From Actinosynnema sp. ALI-1.44 (lineage in GTDB: Bacteria > Actinomycetota > Actinomycetes > Mycobacteriales > Pseudonocardiaceae): DNA of 64,000 nucleotides. The first letter of the stretch is position 1, and each line of letters begins with the position of its first letter. The stretch is taken from contig NZ_MTQO01000026.1 in the NCBI RefSeq assembly GCF_001984155.1, positions 1-64,000 of the forward strand, written 5' to 3'. Positions 34,871-42,932 of the stretch are shown here, one piece after another. The notes beneath the pieces were generated by a model. It ran no database searches, had not been told where the DNA came from, and saw nothing but the letters and a program-made list of their open reading frames with translations. The translations under genes and the position numbers were made by a program.

Positions 34871-36124
34871 TCACGAGGGTTCTCCTGCGGACTCCTTGAT
34901 CCGCATCGCGAGAAACGCCCGTTCCGCCTCGTTGTCCGCCAGTTCCATGGCGTTGCGGTACGCGGCCGCGGCTTCGGTGTGCCGTCCGAGCCTGCGCAGG
35001 AAATCGGCCTTGATCGCGGCCGTGTAGCGGTAGCCCGTCAGCAACTTGTCCCGTTCGAGCTTCTCGACTTCCCGCAGGGCCACGCCGGGACCGTCCACCA
35101 TGGCCACTGCCACCGTCCGGTTGAGCGCCACGACCGGTGACGGCCAGACGCGCAGGAGTTCGTCGTACAGGACCAGGATCTCGTTCCAGTCCGTGTCCTC
35201 GTAGGACGGCGCCGTGGCGTGCACAGCCGCTATCGCCGCCTGCAACGAGAAACGCCCGGGACGACCACCGCGCAGCGCGGCGACGACCAACTGGTGTCCC
35301 TCCGCGATGGCCGCCTGGTCCCATTGCGACCGGTCCTGGTCCTCCAGCAGCAACAGCCGCCCGTCGGGATCCGTGCGCGTGGCCCGGCGAGCGTGGTTCA
35401 CCAGCAGCAACGCCAACAAGCCGCGCACCTCGCGCTCGTCGGGCATCAGCCCGTGCAGCATCCGGCCGAGGTCCACGGCACGCTCGGCCAGGTCAGCACG
35501 GGTGAGCGTGTCACCCGACGGCGCGGTGTGGCCGGTGGTGAACAGCAGGTGGATCACGGTCAGCACGGCGTCCAGCCGGTCAGGCAACTCGGTGGCCTCC
35601 GGCACCCGGAACGAGATGCTCGCCGCCACGATCTTCTTCTTGGCCCTGGTGATCCGGGCGGCCACGGTGGCCTCCGGCACGAGGAACGCCTGCGCGATGT
35701 CCGGCGTCGCCACGCCGCACACCAGGCGCAGGGTGAGCGCGATCCTGGCGTCCGTGCTCAGCGCCGGGTGGCAGCACATGAAAACCAGCCGCAGCGTGTC
35801 GTCGCGGACGACCGACCCGCCGGTGAAGCTCACCTCGTCGACGTCGTCCTCGGCCAGCAGCGGCATCTTGGTCCGGAAGACCTGGGCACGGCGCAACACG
35901 TCCAGCGCGTTGCGGCGTGCCGTGGTGACCAGCCACGCGCCCGGGTTCGCCGGGACACCACTCGTGGTCCACGCGTTGAGCGCGGAGACGTAGGCGTCCT
36001 GCACGCATTCTTCGGCCAGGTCCAGATCGCCTGCGACACGCACCGTCGCGGCGAGCACAGCGGCCCACTCCCGTCGATGCGCGTCGGCCACGGCGCGCTG
36101 GACGACACCCGGATGTGCGGTCAC
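34871..36124 (-). CDS. ECF sigma factor, ECF42 type, with C-terminal TPR-like extension
   Basis: 417 aa. It has sigma-70 region 2 (ECVQDAYVSALNAW; RRNALDVLRR) and region 4 (CGVATPDIAQAFLVPEATVA, then RITRAKKKI). A long C-terminal extension of about 230 residues ends in TPR-like helices (LGRHTEAAAAYRNAMELADN). This length and the coupled DGPF/YCII gene are the hallmark of the ECF42 group, which lacks a classical anti-sigma factor. GTG 36124 overlaps the DGPF gene stop by 4 bp. It directs RNA polymerase to promoters with TGTCGA-like -35 and CGTC-like -10 elements in studied members. Confidence 0.92.
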   Translation of the reverse strand: MTAHPGVVQRAVADAHRREWAAVLAATVRVAGDLDLAEECVQDAYVSALNAWTTSGVPANPGAWLVTTARRNALDVLRRAQVFRTKMPLLAEDDVDEVSFTGGSVVRDDTLRLVFMCCHPALSTDARIALTLRLVCGVATPDIAQAFLVPEATVAARITRAKKKIVAASISFRVPEATELPDRLDAVLTVIHLLFTTGHTAPSGDTLTRADLAERAVDLGRMLHGLMPDEREVRGLLALLLVNHARRATRTDPDGRLLLLEDQDRSQWDQAAIAEGHQLVVAALRGGRPGRFSLQAAIAAVHATAPSYEDTDWNEILVLYDELLRVWPSPVVALNRTVAVAMVDGPGVALREVEKLERDKLLTGYRYTAAIKADFLRRLGRHTEAAAAYRNAMELADNEAERAFLAMRIKESAGEPS

Positions 36125-36450
36125 ATCTCGTGCAGCGGCCGGATCTCGATCCCGCCGTCCATGATCGGCAGCAGCTTGCCGATCGCGATCGCCTGGTCGA
36201 GGTCGCGGCACTCGACCACGAAGAAGCCCGCGATGGTCTCCTTGCCCTCGATGAACGGGCCGTCGGTGATCGCGCCGCCCTTCTGCAGTGTGGTGGCGGT
36301 GCTGCCCGGCTGCATCGGGTACTCGGAGACGATCCGCGCGCCCATCGCCTCGATCTTCTCCGGCGCCGCGAGGTTGGCCGCCATGACGTCCGCCGGGATG
36401 TCCTCGATCGGGATCTCGTTCTCGTAGATCAGAAACGCGTACTGCGGCAT
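36121..36450 (-). CDS. YCII/DGPF-domain protein, ECF42 partner
   Basis: 109 aa, a single YCII-related domain with the eponymous TDGPFIEGKETIAGF motif and MPQYAFLIYEN at the N-terminus. DGPF proteins are encoded with ECF41/42 sigma factors and are proposed to be part of the response, but their biochemical role is unsettled. It is coupled to the sigma gene by a GTGA overlap and is first in the operon. Confidence 0.93.
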   Translation of the reverse strand: MPQYAFLIYENEIPIEDIPADVMAANLAAPEKIEAMGARIVSEYPMQPGSTATTLQKGGAITDGPFIEGKETIAGFFVVECRDLDQAIAIGKLLPIMDGGIEIRPLHEM

Positions 36451-36596
36451 CCGGGCGATCCTGCCTTTGTCCTTGGGGTCAGTCCAGGGGACGTGCGCGA
36501 ATGAGTCGACTGAGTCGTCGGCCAGTGTGGCACAGGCCGGGAACTCACCCCGATCTTAACCCGTTCGGCGTAATCCGAAAACCGCTCGAAGGCCGT

Positions 36597-36623
36597 TGTT
36601 GAATCGCCGTCCCTTCGCTCGTC
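36597..36623 (+). promoter_or_regulatory. ECF42-like promoter upstream of MFS operon
   Basis: TGTTGA (36597-36602) and CGTC (36620-36623) are separated by 17 nt, 45 bp upstream of the MFS start. This is one base from the TGTCGA/CGTC pattern reported for ECF42 factors. The sigma gene is divergent on the other side of this region. Confidence 0.5.
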
Positions 36624-36668
36624 GTGTGAGTAGGACCCACCCCCACACGCGAAACCGGAGGACGCAGG

Positions 36669-38213
36669 GTGACTACCGATCAGGCCCCGCCCAGGGCCGG
36701 TCGCCGGGAATGGGCCGGCGTGCTGGCCCTGTCCCTGGCTACCTTGATGATCACGTTCGACATGTTCGTGCTGCTGCTCGCCCTGCCCGAGATCACGGCG
36801 GACCTGCGGCCGAGCACCGTCCAGCAGCTGTGGATCATAGATGTCTACGGCTTCATGGTCGGTGGCTTCCTGATCACGATGGGAACGCTCGGTGACCGGA
36901 TCGGCAGGCGCAAGCTGCTGATGATCGGTACCGCTTGTTTCGCGGTCGCGTCGGCGCTGTGCGCGTACTCCACCAGCGCGGAGATGTTGATCGCCGCCCG
37001 AGCGCTGCTCGGCGTCGCGGGTGCGACGCTGGCACCGTCCACACTGTCGCTGATCATCACCATGTTCCCCGACCCCAGGCAGATGGGCCAGGCCATCGGC
37101 GTCTGGGCGGGCGGGTTCACGCTCGGCGCGATCCTCGGCCCGGTCGTCGGCGGCCTGATGCTGGCGAGCTTCTGGTGGGGCTCGGTGTTCCTGGTCGGCA
37201 TCCCGGTGATGGTGCTGCTGTTCGTGCTGCTGCCGGTCCTGGTGCCGGAGTTCAAGGACGCGAGCGCGGGCAGGCTGGACCTGGTGAGCGCCCTGCTGTC
37301 GGTCGTCGCGATGATCGCGTTCATCTACGGTCTCAAGGAGGTCGCCCGCCACGGCTGGGACGACGTCGTGCCGATCGTCATCGGGCTCGTGGGCATCGCG
37401 CTCGCCGTGGTGTTCGTCCGGCGCCAACTGCACCAGACCAACCCGTTCATGGACCTGAAGCTGTTCGGCAACCGGTCCTTCAGCACGATGCTGGGCGGAT
37501 TGGTGCTGTACGCGCTCATCGGCGCGTCGAGCATGTTCTTCATCACCCAGTTCCTGCAGTCGGTGTCCGGCATGTCGCCGTTGACGGCCGCGCTGTGCCT
37601 GTTGCCGGGTATGGCGGTGGCCACCGTCGCCGCGACCGTGACGCCCGTCGTCGGGCAGAAGATCCGGCCCGCCTACCTCATCTCGGGCGGTCTGGTCTGT
37701 GTCGCCGTCGTGTTCGCGTGGTTCAGCCGGCTCGAACCGAACTCCAGTCCGGCCGTGCTGATCATCGGCTTCGCGATCATGGGACTGGGTGAGGCGCCGC
37801 TGCTGACGCTGGGCACGAACCTCGTGGTCGGGTCGGCGCCGCCGGAGAAGGCCGGTCAGTCCTCGTCGATGACGCAGGTCGCCAACGAGGCGGGCGCCTC
37901 GCTCGGTGTCGCGGTCATGGGCAGCATCGGCGCGGCGGTGTACGTCGCGCACCTCAACGACTCCGCTCCGTCCGGAGTGGACACCGCGGCGCTCGGCGCC
38001 GCACGGGAGAACGTGGCCAGTGCGCTGACGGTCGCCGGTGACCTGCCCGCGAACGTCGGCAGCCAGCTGACGGAAGCGGCGAAGGCGTCGTTCACCAGCG
38101 GGATGACCACGTTCGCGGTGATCTGCGTCGTGGTCATCCTCGTCGCCGCGGTCCTGATCACCGCACTGCTACGGCACGTACCACCAACCGGCCAGGAAGG
38201 ACACCATGCGTAA
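36669..38213 (+). CDS. MFS drug exporter, DHA2 (14-TM) family
   Basis: 514 aa with about 14 hydrophobic segments. Motifs are the proton-antiporter LALPEITADLRPSTVQQLWI stretch in TM1-2, GDRIGRRKLLM (motif A) and GAILGPVVGGLM (motif C). It should export a drug or metabolite using proton motive force. GTG start with GGAGG 10 nt upstream. Its stop overlaps the DHFR-like gene by 8 bp. It lies divergent from the ECF42/DGPF operon behind an ECF42-like promoter, suggesting control by that sigma factor. Confidence 0.93.
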   Translation: MTTDQAPPRAGRREWAGVLALSLATLMITFDMFVLLLALPEITADLRPSTVQQLWIIDVYGFMVGGFLITMGTLGDRIGRRKLLMIGTACFAVASALCAYSTSAEMLIAARALLGVAGATLAPSTLSLIITMFPDPRQMGQAIGVWAGGFTLGAILGPVVGGLMLASFWWGSVFLVGIPVMVLLFVLLPVLVPEFKDASAGRLDLVSALLSVVAMIAFIYGLKEVARHGWDDVVPIVIGLVGIALAVVFVRRQLHQTNPFMDLKLFGNRSFSTMLGGLVLYALIGASSMFFITQFLQSVSGMSPLTAALCLLPGMAVATVAATVTPVVGQKIRPAYLISGGLVCVAVVFAWFSRLEPNSSPAVLIIGFAIMGLGEAPLLTLGTNLVVGSAPPEKAGQSSSMTQVANEAGASLGVAVMGSIGAAVYVAHLNDSAPSGVDTAALGAARENVASALTVAGDLPANVGSQLTEAAKASFTSGMTTFAVICVVVILVAAVLITALLRHVPPTGQEGHHA

Positions 38214-38787
38214 TCTCATCGTTTCCATGCAGCAGACCTTGAACGGCTTCGGCACCGATCCCGGTGACCGGATGGAGTGGGTCAGGATCTCGGCGCAGAC
38301 GTGGGAGTTCACCCACTGGATCCACCAGACGTGCGACGCCGTGGTGCTGGGCAGGAAGATGTACGAGGACTTCCTCGGCTTCTGGCCGGAGGCGGCCGAG
38401 GACGCGTCGGACACCGACCTGGCCAGGCATGCCAGGTGGTTCAGGGACGTGCAGAAGTACGTCGTCTCGTCCACGCTGGCTGAAGCCGACCCGGCGTGGC
38501 CGCGTACCGAGATCCTCGGCGGCGTCGAGCAGATCAAGCCCATCAAGGAGCAGGACGGCAAGAACCTGGTGATCTTCGGCGGGATCGACGTGCTGAACTC
38601 GTTCGCCGAAGCGGACCTGATCGACGACTACCACCTGCACGTGAACCCGTCCACCATCCCGGCGGGCAGGCCGCTGATCCACACCGGGGTCGACCTCGAC
38701 CTGGCCGCGGTGCAGACGCACAAGACGGGCACCGTGGTGCTGCACTACACGCGCTCCCGGAACGGCGAGGCCCGGCCCGGTTCCTGA
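38206..38787 (+). CDS. Dihydrofolate-reductase-like/RibD C-terminal domain protein
   Basis: 193 aa, no membrane segment. It starts MRNLIVSMQQTLNGF and has the NADPH-fold elements VVLGRKMYEDFLGFWP, YVVSSTLAEADPAW and LVIFGGIDVLNSFAEADLID, as in the RibD-C/DHFR superfamily. Most actinobacterial members have no assigned substrate and are not true folate reductases. It is translationally coupled to the MFS exporter, so it may modify or detoxify the exported compound. AAGGA lies upstream within the exporter gene. Confidence 0.88.
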   Translation: MRNLIVSMQQTLNGFGTDPGDRMEWVRISAQTWEFTHWIHQTCDAVVLGRKMYEDFLGFWPEAAEDASDTDLARHARWFRDVQKYVVSSTLAEADPAWPRTEILGGVEQIKPIKEQDGKNLVIFGGIDVLNSFAEADLIDDYHLHVNPSTIPAGRPLIHTGVDLDLAAVQTHKTGTVVLHYTRSRNGEARPGS

Positions 38788-38835
38788 CCCCCAGCGGGGA
38801 CCGGGCCTTCCGTGCCCGTGCAGGACGTCCGGCCC

Positions 38836-38865
38836 GTACGGCTCGGTGCCAGATCCGAACCGTAC
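38836..38865 (+). terminator. Hairpin terminator after DHFR-like gene
   Basis: GTACGGCTCGG (38836-38846) pairs with CCGAACCGTAC (38855-38865) at 10 of 11 positions with an 8-nt loop, 48 nt after the stop. No T tract. Confidence 0.55.
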
Positions 38866-39067
38866 GTGCCGGGCGACGGAACGTCTAAAGTAGACACAGC
38901 TGAGCACCGAGTTGCTCGCGGGGTGGCAGTGGCGGAACAGGGACGCGCTGTACCACTATTCGGGTGAGACCGGCGACCGAATTAGTCCGATCGTGGTGGC
39001 CGAAAGAGCAATATTGAAGAGATTCAGCAATTTCACCGTGCATCACGGGAAACCGGGCAACGGTGAC

Positions 39068-39073
39068 TATGCT
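39068..39073 (+). promoter_or_regulatory. -10-like TATGCT, leaderless start of a small CxxC ORF
   Basis: TATGCT is followed by GGGAAAC (7 nt) and then ATG 39081. It lies in an unusually A/T-rich stretch (38890-39070) for this genome, about 290 bp with no other supported gene. Confidence 0.45.
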
Positions 39074-39080
39074 GGGAAAC

Positions 39081-39242
39081 ATGGCACCCAGACGCTCCCC
39101 CTGCGACGGGTGCACGACTGCGCGGACACGTAATACGTTCGACACGGATGTCCTGACGCCACACACCATCCTGCACCGCATTCGTTCGTTGTGCGAGGCG
39201 CTCGAATTCAGGCCCGGTCGGTACCGGGCACTGGCCGGGTAG
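39081..39242 (+). CDS. Possible small CxxC protein (53 aa)
   Basis: MAPRRSPCDGCTTARTRNTF, then DTDVLTPHTILHRIRSLCEA and a basic C-terminus. Cys8 and Cys11 form a CxxC pair, with a third Cys near residue 42 and His residues at about 32 and 36, so metal binding is possible. A leaderless-type -10 sits 7 nt before ATG. It ends 54 bp before the membrane protein gene at 39296 and may share its transcript. I do not recognise a family. Confidence 0.4.
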   Translation: MAPRRSPCDGCTTARTRNTFDTDVLTPHTILHRIRSLCEALEFRPGRYRALAG

Positions 39243-39295
39243 TCGCCTTCCGCACGGAGGTCATCGCTTCCGCACTCGCATTCCGGGAGAACTTG

Positions 39296-40261
39296 GTGAC
39301 GCGTTCCGTTCCGACACAAGCACTTCAACCCGAAGCCACGTCGAGTCTCGTCTCCGGGCACTTCCCGCGCAGGCGCGGTCTCGTCCTACTGCTCAGCGCG
39401 GTGGCGGGCTTTGCGCTGACGGTGATCTGGTCAGCCGAGTTCGTGGACTCCACGATCGGCGACTCCGTGGCCAACACCCTGCTGGGCCACGACGCCAAGC
39501 AGACACCGATCACCGGGATCGCCGCCGGGATCCTGTTCGCCTTCGTCTCCGGCCTGGCGGGTACGTTCACCGCCTGCAACATCGCGGCCTTCGGTGCGGT
39601 CGCCCCGCTGCTCGGTTCGACGGGCAGCCGGTGGCGACGCGTGGCCCACACACTGAAACCGTTGGGCTGGCTGGCCGTCGGCATGCTCGTGGTGTCGGCG
39701 GTGTACGGCTTCGTCGTCGGCGTCGTCGGCACACGGATGCCGCAGTTCGACACCGCGGCGGTCCCGCCCGGCGTGCTGTCCGCGCGTTCGGTGCAGTCAC
39801 TGGTCGTGTTCGGGCTGATCGGCTTGGTCATGCTCTACCTGGGCTTGGCCGCCCTCGGCTACGTTCGTGATCCGTTCCGCCGCGTCACCCGCCGATTCCC
39901 CAACGCTCCCATGGTGTTCATGGGCGCGTTGATCGGCGCCTTCCTGATCGGCCGCCCGTTCCCGTTGTTCCGGCAGATGTTCCGGGACGCGGCTGAAAGC
40001 CACAACCCGCTGTACGGGATCGCCGCGTTCTGCCTGCAGTCGTTGGGCAACATCGTCATCATGGTGGTGCTGTTCCTCGTGCTGACGCTGGTGACCGGCG
40101 AGCGGTTACGGCGCTGGCTGACCAACGACCCGCGCAGGCTCACGGTGGTCGTCGCGGCGTCGTTGATCGTCGCGGGCGTGTTCACGTTCCTCTACTGGGA
40201 CGTACGGATGCTCGCGCGCAGGGACATCATCCCCTGGTACCCGACCGCGCCGTGGAGTTGA
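39296..40261 (+). CDS. Polytopic membrane protein, weakly CcdA/DsbD-like
   Basis: 321 aa with about seven membrane segments. The segment SGLAGTFTACNIAAFGAVAP places a single Cys next to a conserved-looking Asn in a helix, somewhat like the cysteine-containing helices of CcdA/DsbD thiol-disulfide carriers. A second Cys (AFCLQSLGN) lies about 180 residues later, where a redox partner would be expected. GTG 39296 follows GGGAGA by 6 nt. If the redox idea is right it would pass electrons across the membrane; otherwise it is an uncharacterised transporter. The preceding small CxxC ORF would fit a thiol role. Confidence 0.7.
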   Translation: MTRSVPTQALQPEATSSLVSGHFPRRRGLVLLLSAVAGFALTVIWSAEFVDSTIGDSVANTLLGHDAKQTPITGIAAGILFAFVSGLAGTFTACNIAAFGAVAPLLGSTGSRWRRVAHTLKPLGWLAVGMLVVSAVYGFVVGVVGTRMPQFDTAAVPPGVLSARSVQSLVVFGLIGLVMLYLGLAALGYVRDPFRRVTRRFPNAPMVFMGALIGAFLIGRPFPLFRQMFRDAAESHNPLYGIAAFCLQSLGNIVIMVVLFLVLTLVTGERLRRWLTNDPRRLTVVVAASLIVAGVFTFLYWDVRMLARRDIIPWYPTAPWS

Positions 40262-40321
40262 CACCGCGACCGGAAACCCGGAACTGAAAACACTGGAAGA
40301 CAGGCGATGCCGACCAGAACC

Positions 40322-41197
40322 CTACGAGCAGGTGCGCTTTCTCGACTGCCGGGCGGCCGGCGGCGAGGTTCGAACTGGCTCTCGCCCCAGCCCGGCCCAC
40401 TCCTGGCCGTACCGCGTGGACACGACGTGCCTGCCGTCCGCCTGCTCCGGCAGTCCGACCAGGCTCAGCAGCACCGGCGGGTCGAGCCGGTTCATCGGCC
40501 GCATCCGCAGGTCGGCCGGGCTGATCCGGGTTTCCGGGCGGATCGTGATCGGCCCGCACGCCCCGATGAACAGTCCCGTACCGGATTCACGCGGGCTCGG
40601 GATCAGCGGATCGCGGTCGGCGGCGGCCGAACAGCCGAGGAGGTACCAGGTTCCCAGTGGGACATCGTTGAGTTCGTACTGTCCCGGCCGGTTCAGGACC
40701 GTGCACCGCACCGGTCGGCCCTGCGGCAGCCGGTCGGGGAACATGCCGACGAAGATCGAGCCGAGGCCCGCGGGCACGTGCGGCGCGGTGACCTGCCCGC
40801 GCAGCGTCGCGGGTCTGATCGGCGTCAGGTGCCTGCGGCGGGGGGATCCGCACACCTGCGGGGTCAGTCCGCCGAGCCGCCGGTAGGTGCTCGGCGAAAT
40901 GCCGACACTGCCGCGAAACCGCGAACTGAAGGTGCCGACGCTCTGGTAGCCGACGCGGTGGCTGATTTCGGTGACGCTGAGGGAAGTGGCCAGCAGCAGC
41001 CTTTTCGCTTCCTGCAGCCGCATCGCCGACAGGAATCGCCCCGGTGAGATACCGGTGGCCCGCTGGAAGATCCGGGAGAAGTGGAACTTGCTGAACATCG
41101 CGGTTCTGGCCATGTCGTCGAGCGTCATCTGCTCGCCCAGGTTCTCGTGCATCGCGTCTATGACACGACCGACCGCTTCCTCGATCAGTTCGTCCAC
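40322..41197 (-). CDS. AraC-family regulator with N-terminal HTH and effector-binding-like C-terminus
   Basis: 291 aa. Unusually for AraC proteins, the DNA-binding domain is N-terminal: LDDMARTAMFSKFHFSRIFQ, then PGRFLSAMRLQEAKRLLL and VGYQSVGTFSSRFRGSVGIS. The C-terminal 170 or so residues contain a GyrI-like small-molecule domain (VPLGTWYLLGCSAA). GGGGGG lies 4 nt before GTG 41197. It is divergent from the 41546 membrane gene across 348 bp. Several actinobacterial members of this layout control nearby membrane or redox genes, here 41546-42808. Confidence 0.88.
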   Translation of the reverse strand: MDELIEEAVGRVIDAMHENLGEQMTLDDMARTAMFSKFHFSRIFQRATGISPGRFLSAMRLQEAKRLLLATSLSVTEISHRVGYQSVGTFSSRFRGSVGISPSTYRRLGGLTPQVCGSPRRRHLTPIRPATLRGQVTAPHVPAGLGSIFVGMFPDRLPQGRPVRCTVLNRPGQYELNDVPLGTWYLLGCSAAADRDPLIPSPRESGTGLFIGACGPITIRPETRISPADLRMRPMNRLDPPVLLSLVGLPEQADGRHVVSTRYGQEWAGLGREPVRTSPPAARQSRKRTCS

Positions 41198-41545
41198 TGA
41201 ACCCCCCGGAGACCCGGCAACGCGACTGAGAAACCCCCCGGCGATCCTTGACGAAGCCCCAGTCTCACCGATTACGCACGTTAGCAGGGCGCCACCAGGC
41301 GTGCAAGCACACGGTGACAAGCCAATCACCCTCCGAACACCGGGTGACCGGCCGCCTGCCGAAGCGGGCCGATTCCCCGGCATCCGCCCCGGATGACCGA
41401 CACGAACCGCGGCAACAGCCCGGTACCTTCAGCACCGACGGAACGGAATCGTCCGCGCGGCAAGGGAACGCGGGGGTCGCGGTCGACTACGGCGCACCCG
41501 TACCCGTCGGCGCCACGTCACACCTATGACGACAGGAGTCGCAGG
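41198..41545. promoter_or_regulatory. 348-bp intergenic region between AraC gene and 41546
   Basis: I see no convincing gene here. A sigma-70-like TTGACG near 41249 is followed about 18 nt later by TTACGC, pointing toward the membrane gene, and CTATGAC near 41525 could be another -10. No strong inverted repeat was found. Confidence 0.35.
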
Positions 41546-42112
41546 ATGACAGCACACGTCCACCACACCCCCACCCCGGCCCCGGGGTTGCTCAGCAGGC
41601 TCAACACTTCCGGCCACCGGATGGCATTGGCTCTGTTCACGTTCGTCGTGCTGGCACACTGGGCCGAACACCTCGTCCAGGCGTTCCAGATCTACGCACT
41701 GGATTGGCCGCGCCCCCAGGCAGGCGGCGTGCTCGGCCTGTGGATCCCCTGGCTGGTGACGTCCGAATGGCTGCACTACGGCTACGCCATCGTGATGCTC
41801 ATCGGATTGGTGCTGCTGCGCAAGGGTTTCACCGGCAGGGCGCGGACGTGGTGGAACATCGCGATGTGGATCCAGGTGTGGCACCACTTCGAGCACCTGT
41901 TGCTGCTCCTGCAGGCGATCACCAAGTCGAACCTGCTCGGCATGCCCGTGCCGACGAGCATCGCCCAACTGCTGTTCCCACGGGTGGAGCTACATCTGTT
42001 CTATAACGCCATCGTGTTCGTGCCCATGGTGGTGGCGATGGTCTACCACCTGCGCCCCAACGAGTCCGAGCGCGCCGAGATGCGGTGTTCGTGCGCGATG
42101 GCGACCACCTGA
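41546..42112 (+). CDS. Four-helix membrane protein with paired histidines
   Basis: 188 aa with about four membrane helices. Each carries histidines near the membrane core: FVVLAHWAEHLVQAF (HxxxH), SEWLHYGYAIV, WIQVWHHFEHLLLLLQ (HHxxH) and VELHLFYNAIVF. The soluble tail ends MRCSCAMATT. The repeated His pairs suggest bound metal or heme, as in membrane hydroxylases, desaturases or b-type cytochromes, but the spacing does not match a family I can name. GCAGG and AGGAG lie just upstream of the ATG. The next gene starts 18 bp later. Confidence 0.8.
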   Translation: MTAHVHHTPTPAPGLLSRLNTSGHRMALALFTFVVLAHWAEHLVQAFQIYALDWPRPQAGGVLGLWIPWLVTSEWLHYGYAIVMLIGLVLLRKGFTGRARTWWNIAMWIQVWHHFEHLLLLLQAITKSNLLGMPVPTSIAQLLFPRVELHLFYNAIVFVPMVVAMVYHLRPNESERAEMRCSCAMATT

Positions 42113-42130
42113 CACGAAACGCCGTTCTCC

Positions 42131-42808
42131 GTGATCTCCCCTGCTTTGACGGCGTACCAAGGACATGACCACGTGCTCACCGTCCCGGTGAGCATCGGCC
42201 CGCTGATCCTGCGAGTCGCCTTGCTCGCGGCGGTTCCGGCGATCGCCGGATTCGCCGTGCTGCGGGGTTTCGTCCCCGAACCCGGCCGCGCCGCGACCGC
42301 GACAATCGCGGCGTCGGCCGTCGGCGCCATCGTGCTCGAGTTGATGCTGTCCGCGGGGCTGGCGCTGCCGCCTCAGGTCGTCGTTCTGCTGCTGGCCCTT
42401 GCCGCCGCGCCGCTGTGGCTCATCCTGGGCAGGGACGAGCGCAAGGCGCGGGTCGTCGCCTTCGGGAGAATGGCCGCGCCGTGGATCGTCACGGCGGCAG
42501 CCGTGACGGCGTTCGTCGCCTTCGGACGGGCGTGGCCGCCCCGGGAAGCCTCGGAGTCGCTGCTGCACACCGCGATCGTGTTCGCGCTGACCGGGCTGTC
42601 CTGGTTCACGGTGTGCCGTCCCACGGGCCCGGGGCTCGCCTCCGTCGCACTGCGCGTGGTGGCCACGACCCTGGCGTTGGCGGTATTGGCCGGTACCGCA
42701 TATGCCATTACGGTACGGCCGCTCGAGCGGTCCGCCGCACACAATGGCCCGTGTCCAATTCATGGGAACAACGTGGAACTCGGGACGGACCCGGCACGAA
42801 TGTGTTGA
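42131..42808 (+). CDS. Multi-pass membrane protein of unknown function
   Basis: 225 aa with about six membrane segments (LILRVALLAAVPAIAGFAVL; IAASAVGAIVLELMLSAGLA; VVVLLLALAAAPLWLIL and others). A C-terminal tail holds CPIHG and a terminal Cys. No signal peptide is obvious. The start is GTG with no clear ribosome site, 18 bp after the preceding stop, so coupling is likely. It forms a two-gene operon with 41546. I do not recognise it. Confidence 0.75.
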   Translation: MISPALTAYQGHDHVLTVPVSIGPLILRVALLAAVPAIAGFAVLRGFVPEPGRAATATIAASAVGAIVLELMLSAGLALPPQVVVLLLALAAAPLWLILGRDERKARVVAFGRMAAPWIVTAAAVTAFVAFGRAWPPREASESLLHTAIVFALTGLSWFTVCRPTGPGLASVALRVVATTLALAVLAGTAYAITVRPLERSAAHNGPCPIHGNNVELGTDPARMC

Positions 42809-42932
42809 TCACGTGGTTCACACACGACTTCGGGCAGATGTTTTTCGTCGAAACGATCACACGGGGTCAGTTGCTTCGACGAACTGGCATGAGTTAGTGT
42901 CGAGGCGGTCGTTCGGCTCAGTGGGGTGAAAC

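Noticed and set aside
38885-39361. 158-codon minus-strand frame and a 73-codon plus-strand frame in the A/T-richer gap
   Set aside because: Neither has a ribosome site, leaderless -10 or domain. The 53-codon ORF at 39081 has better start evidence.
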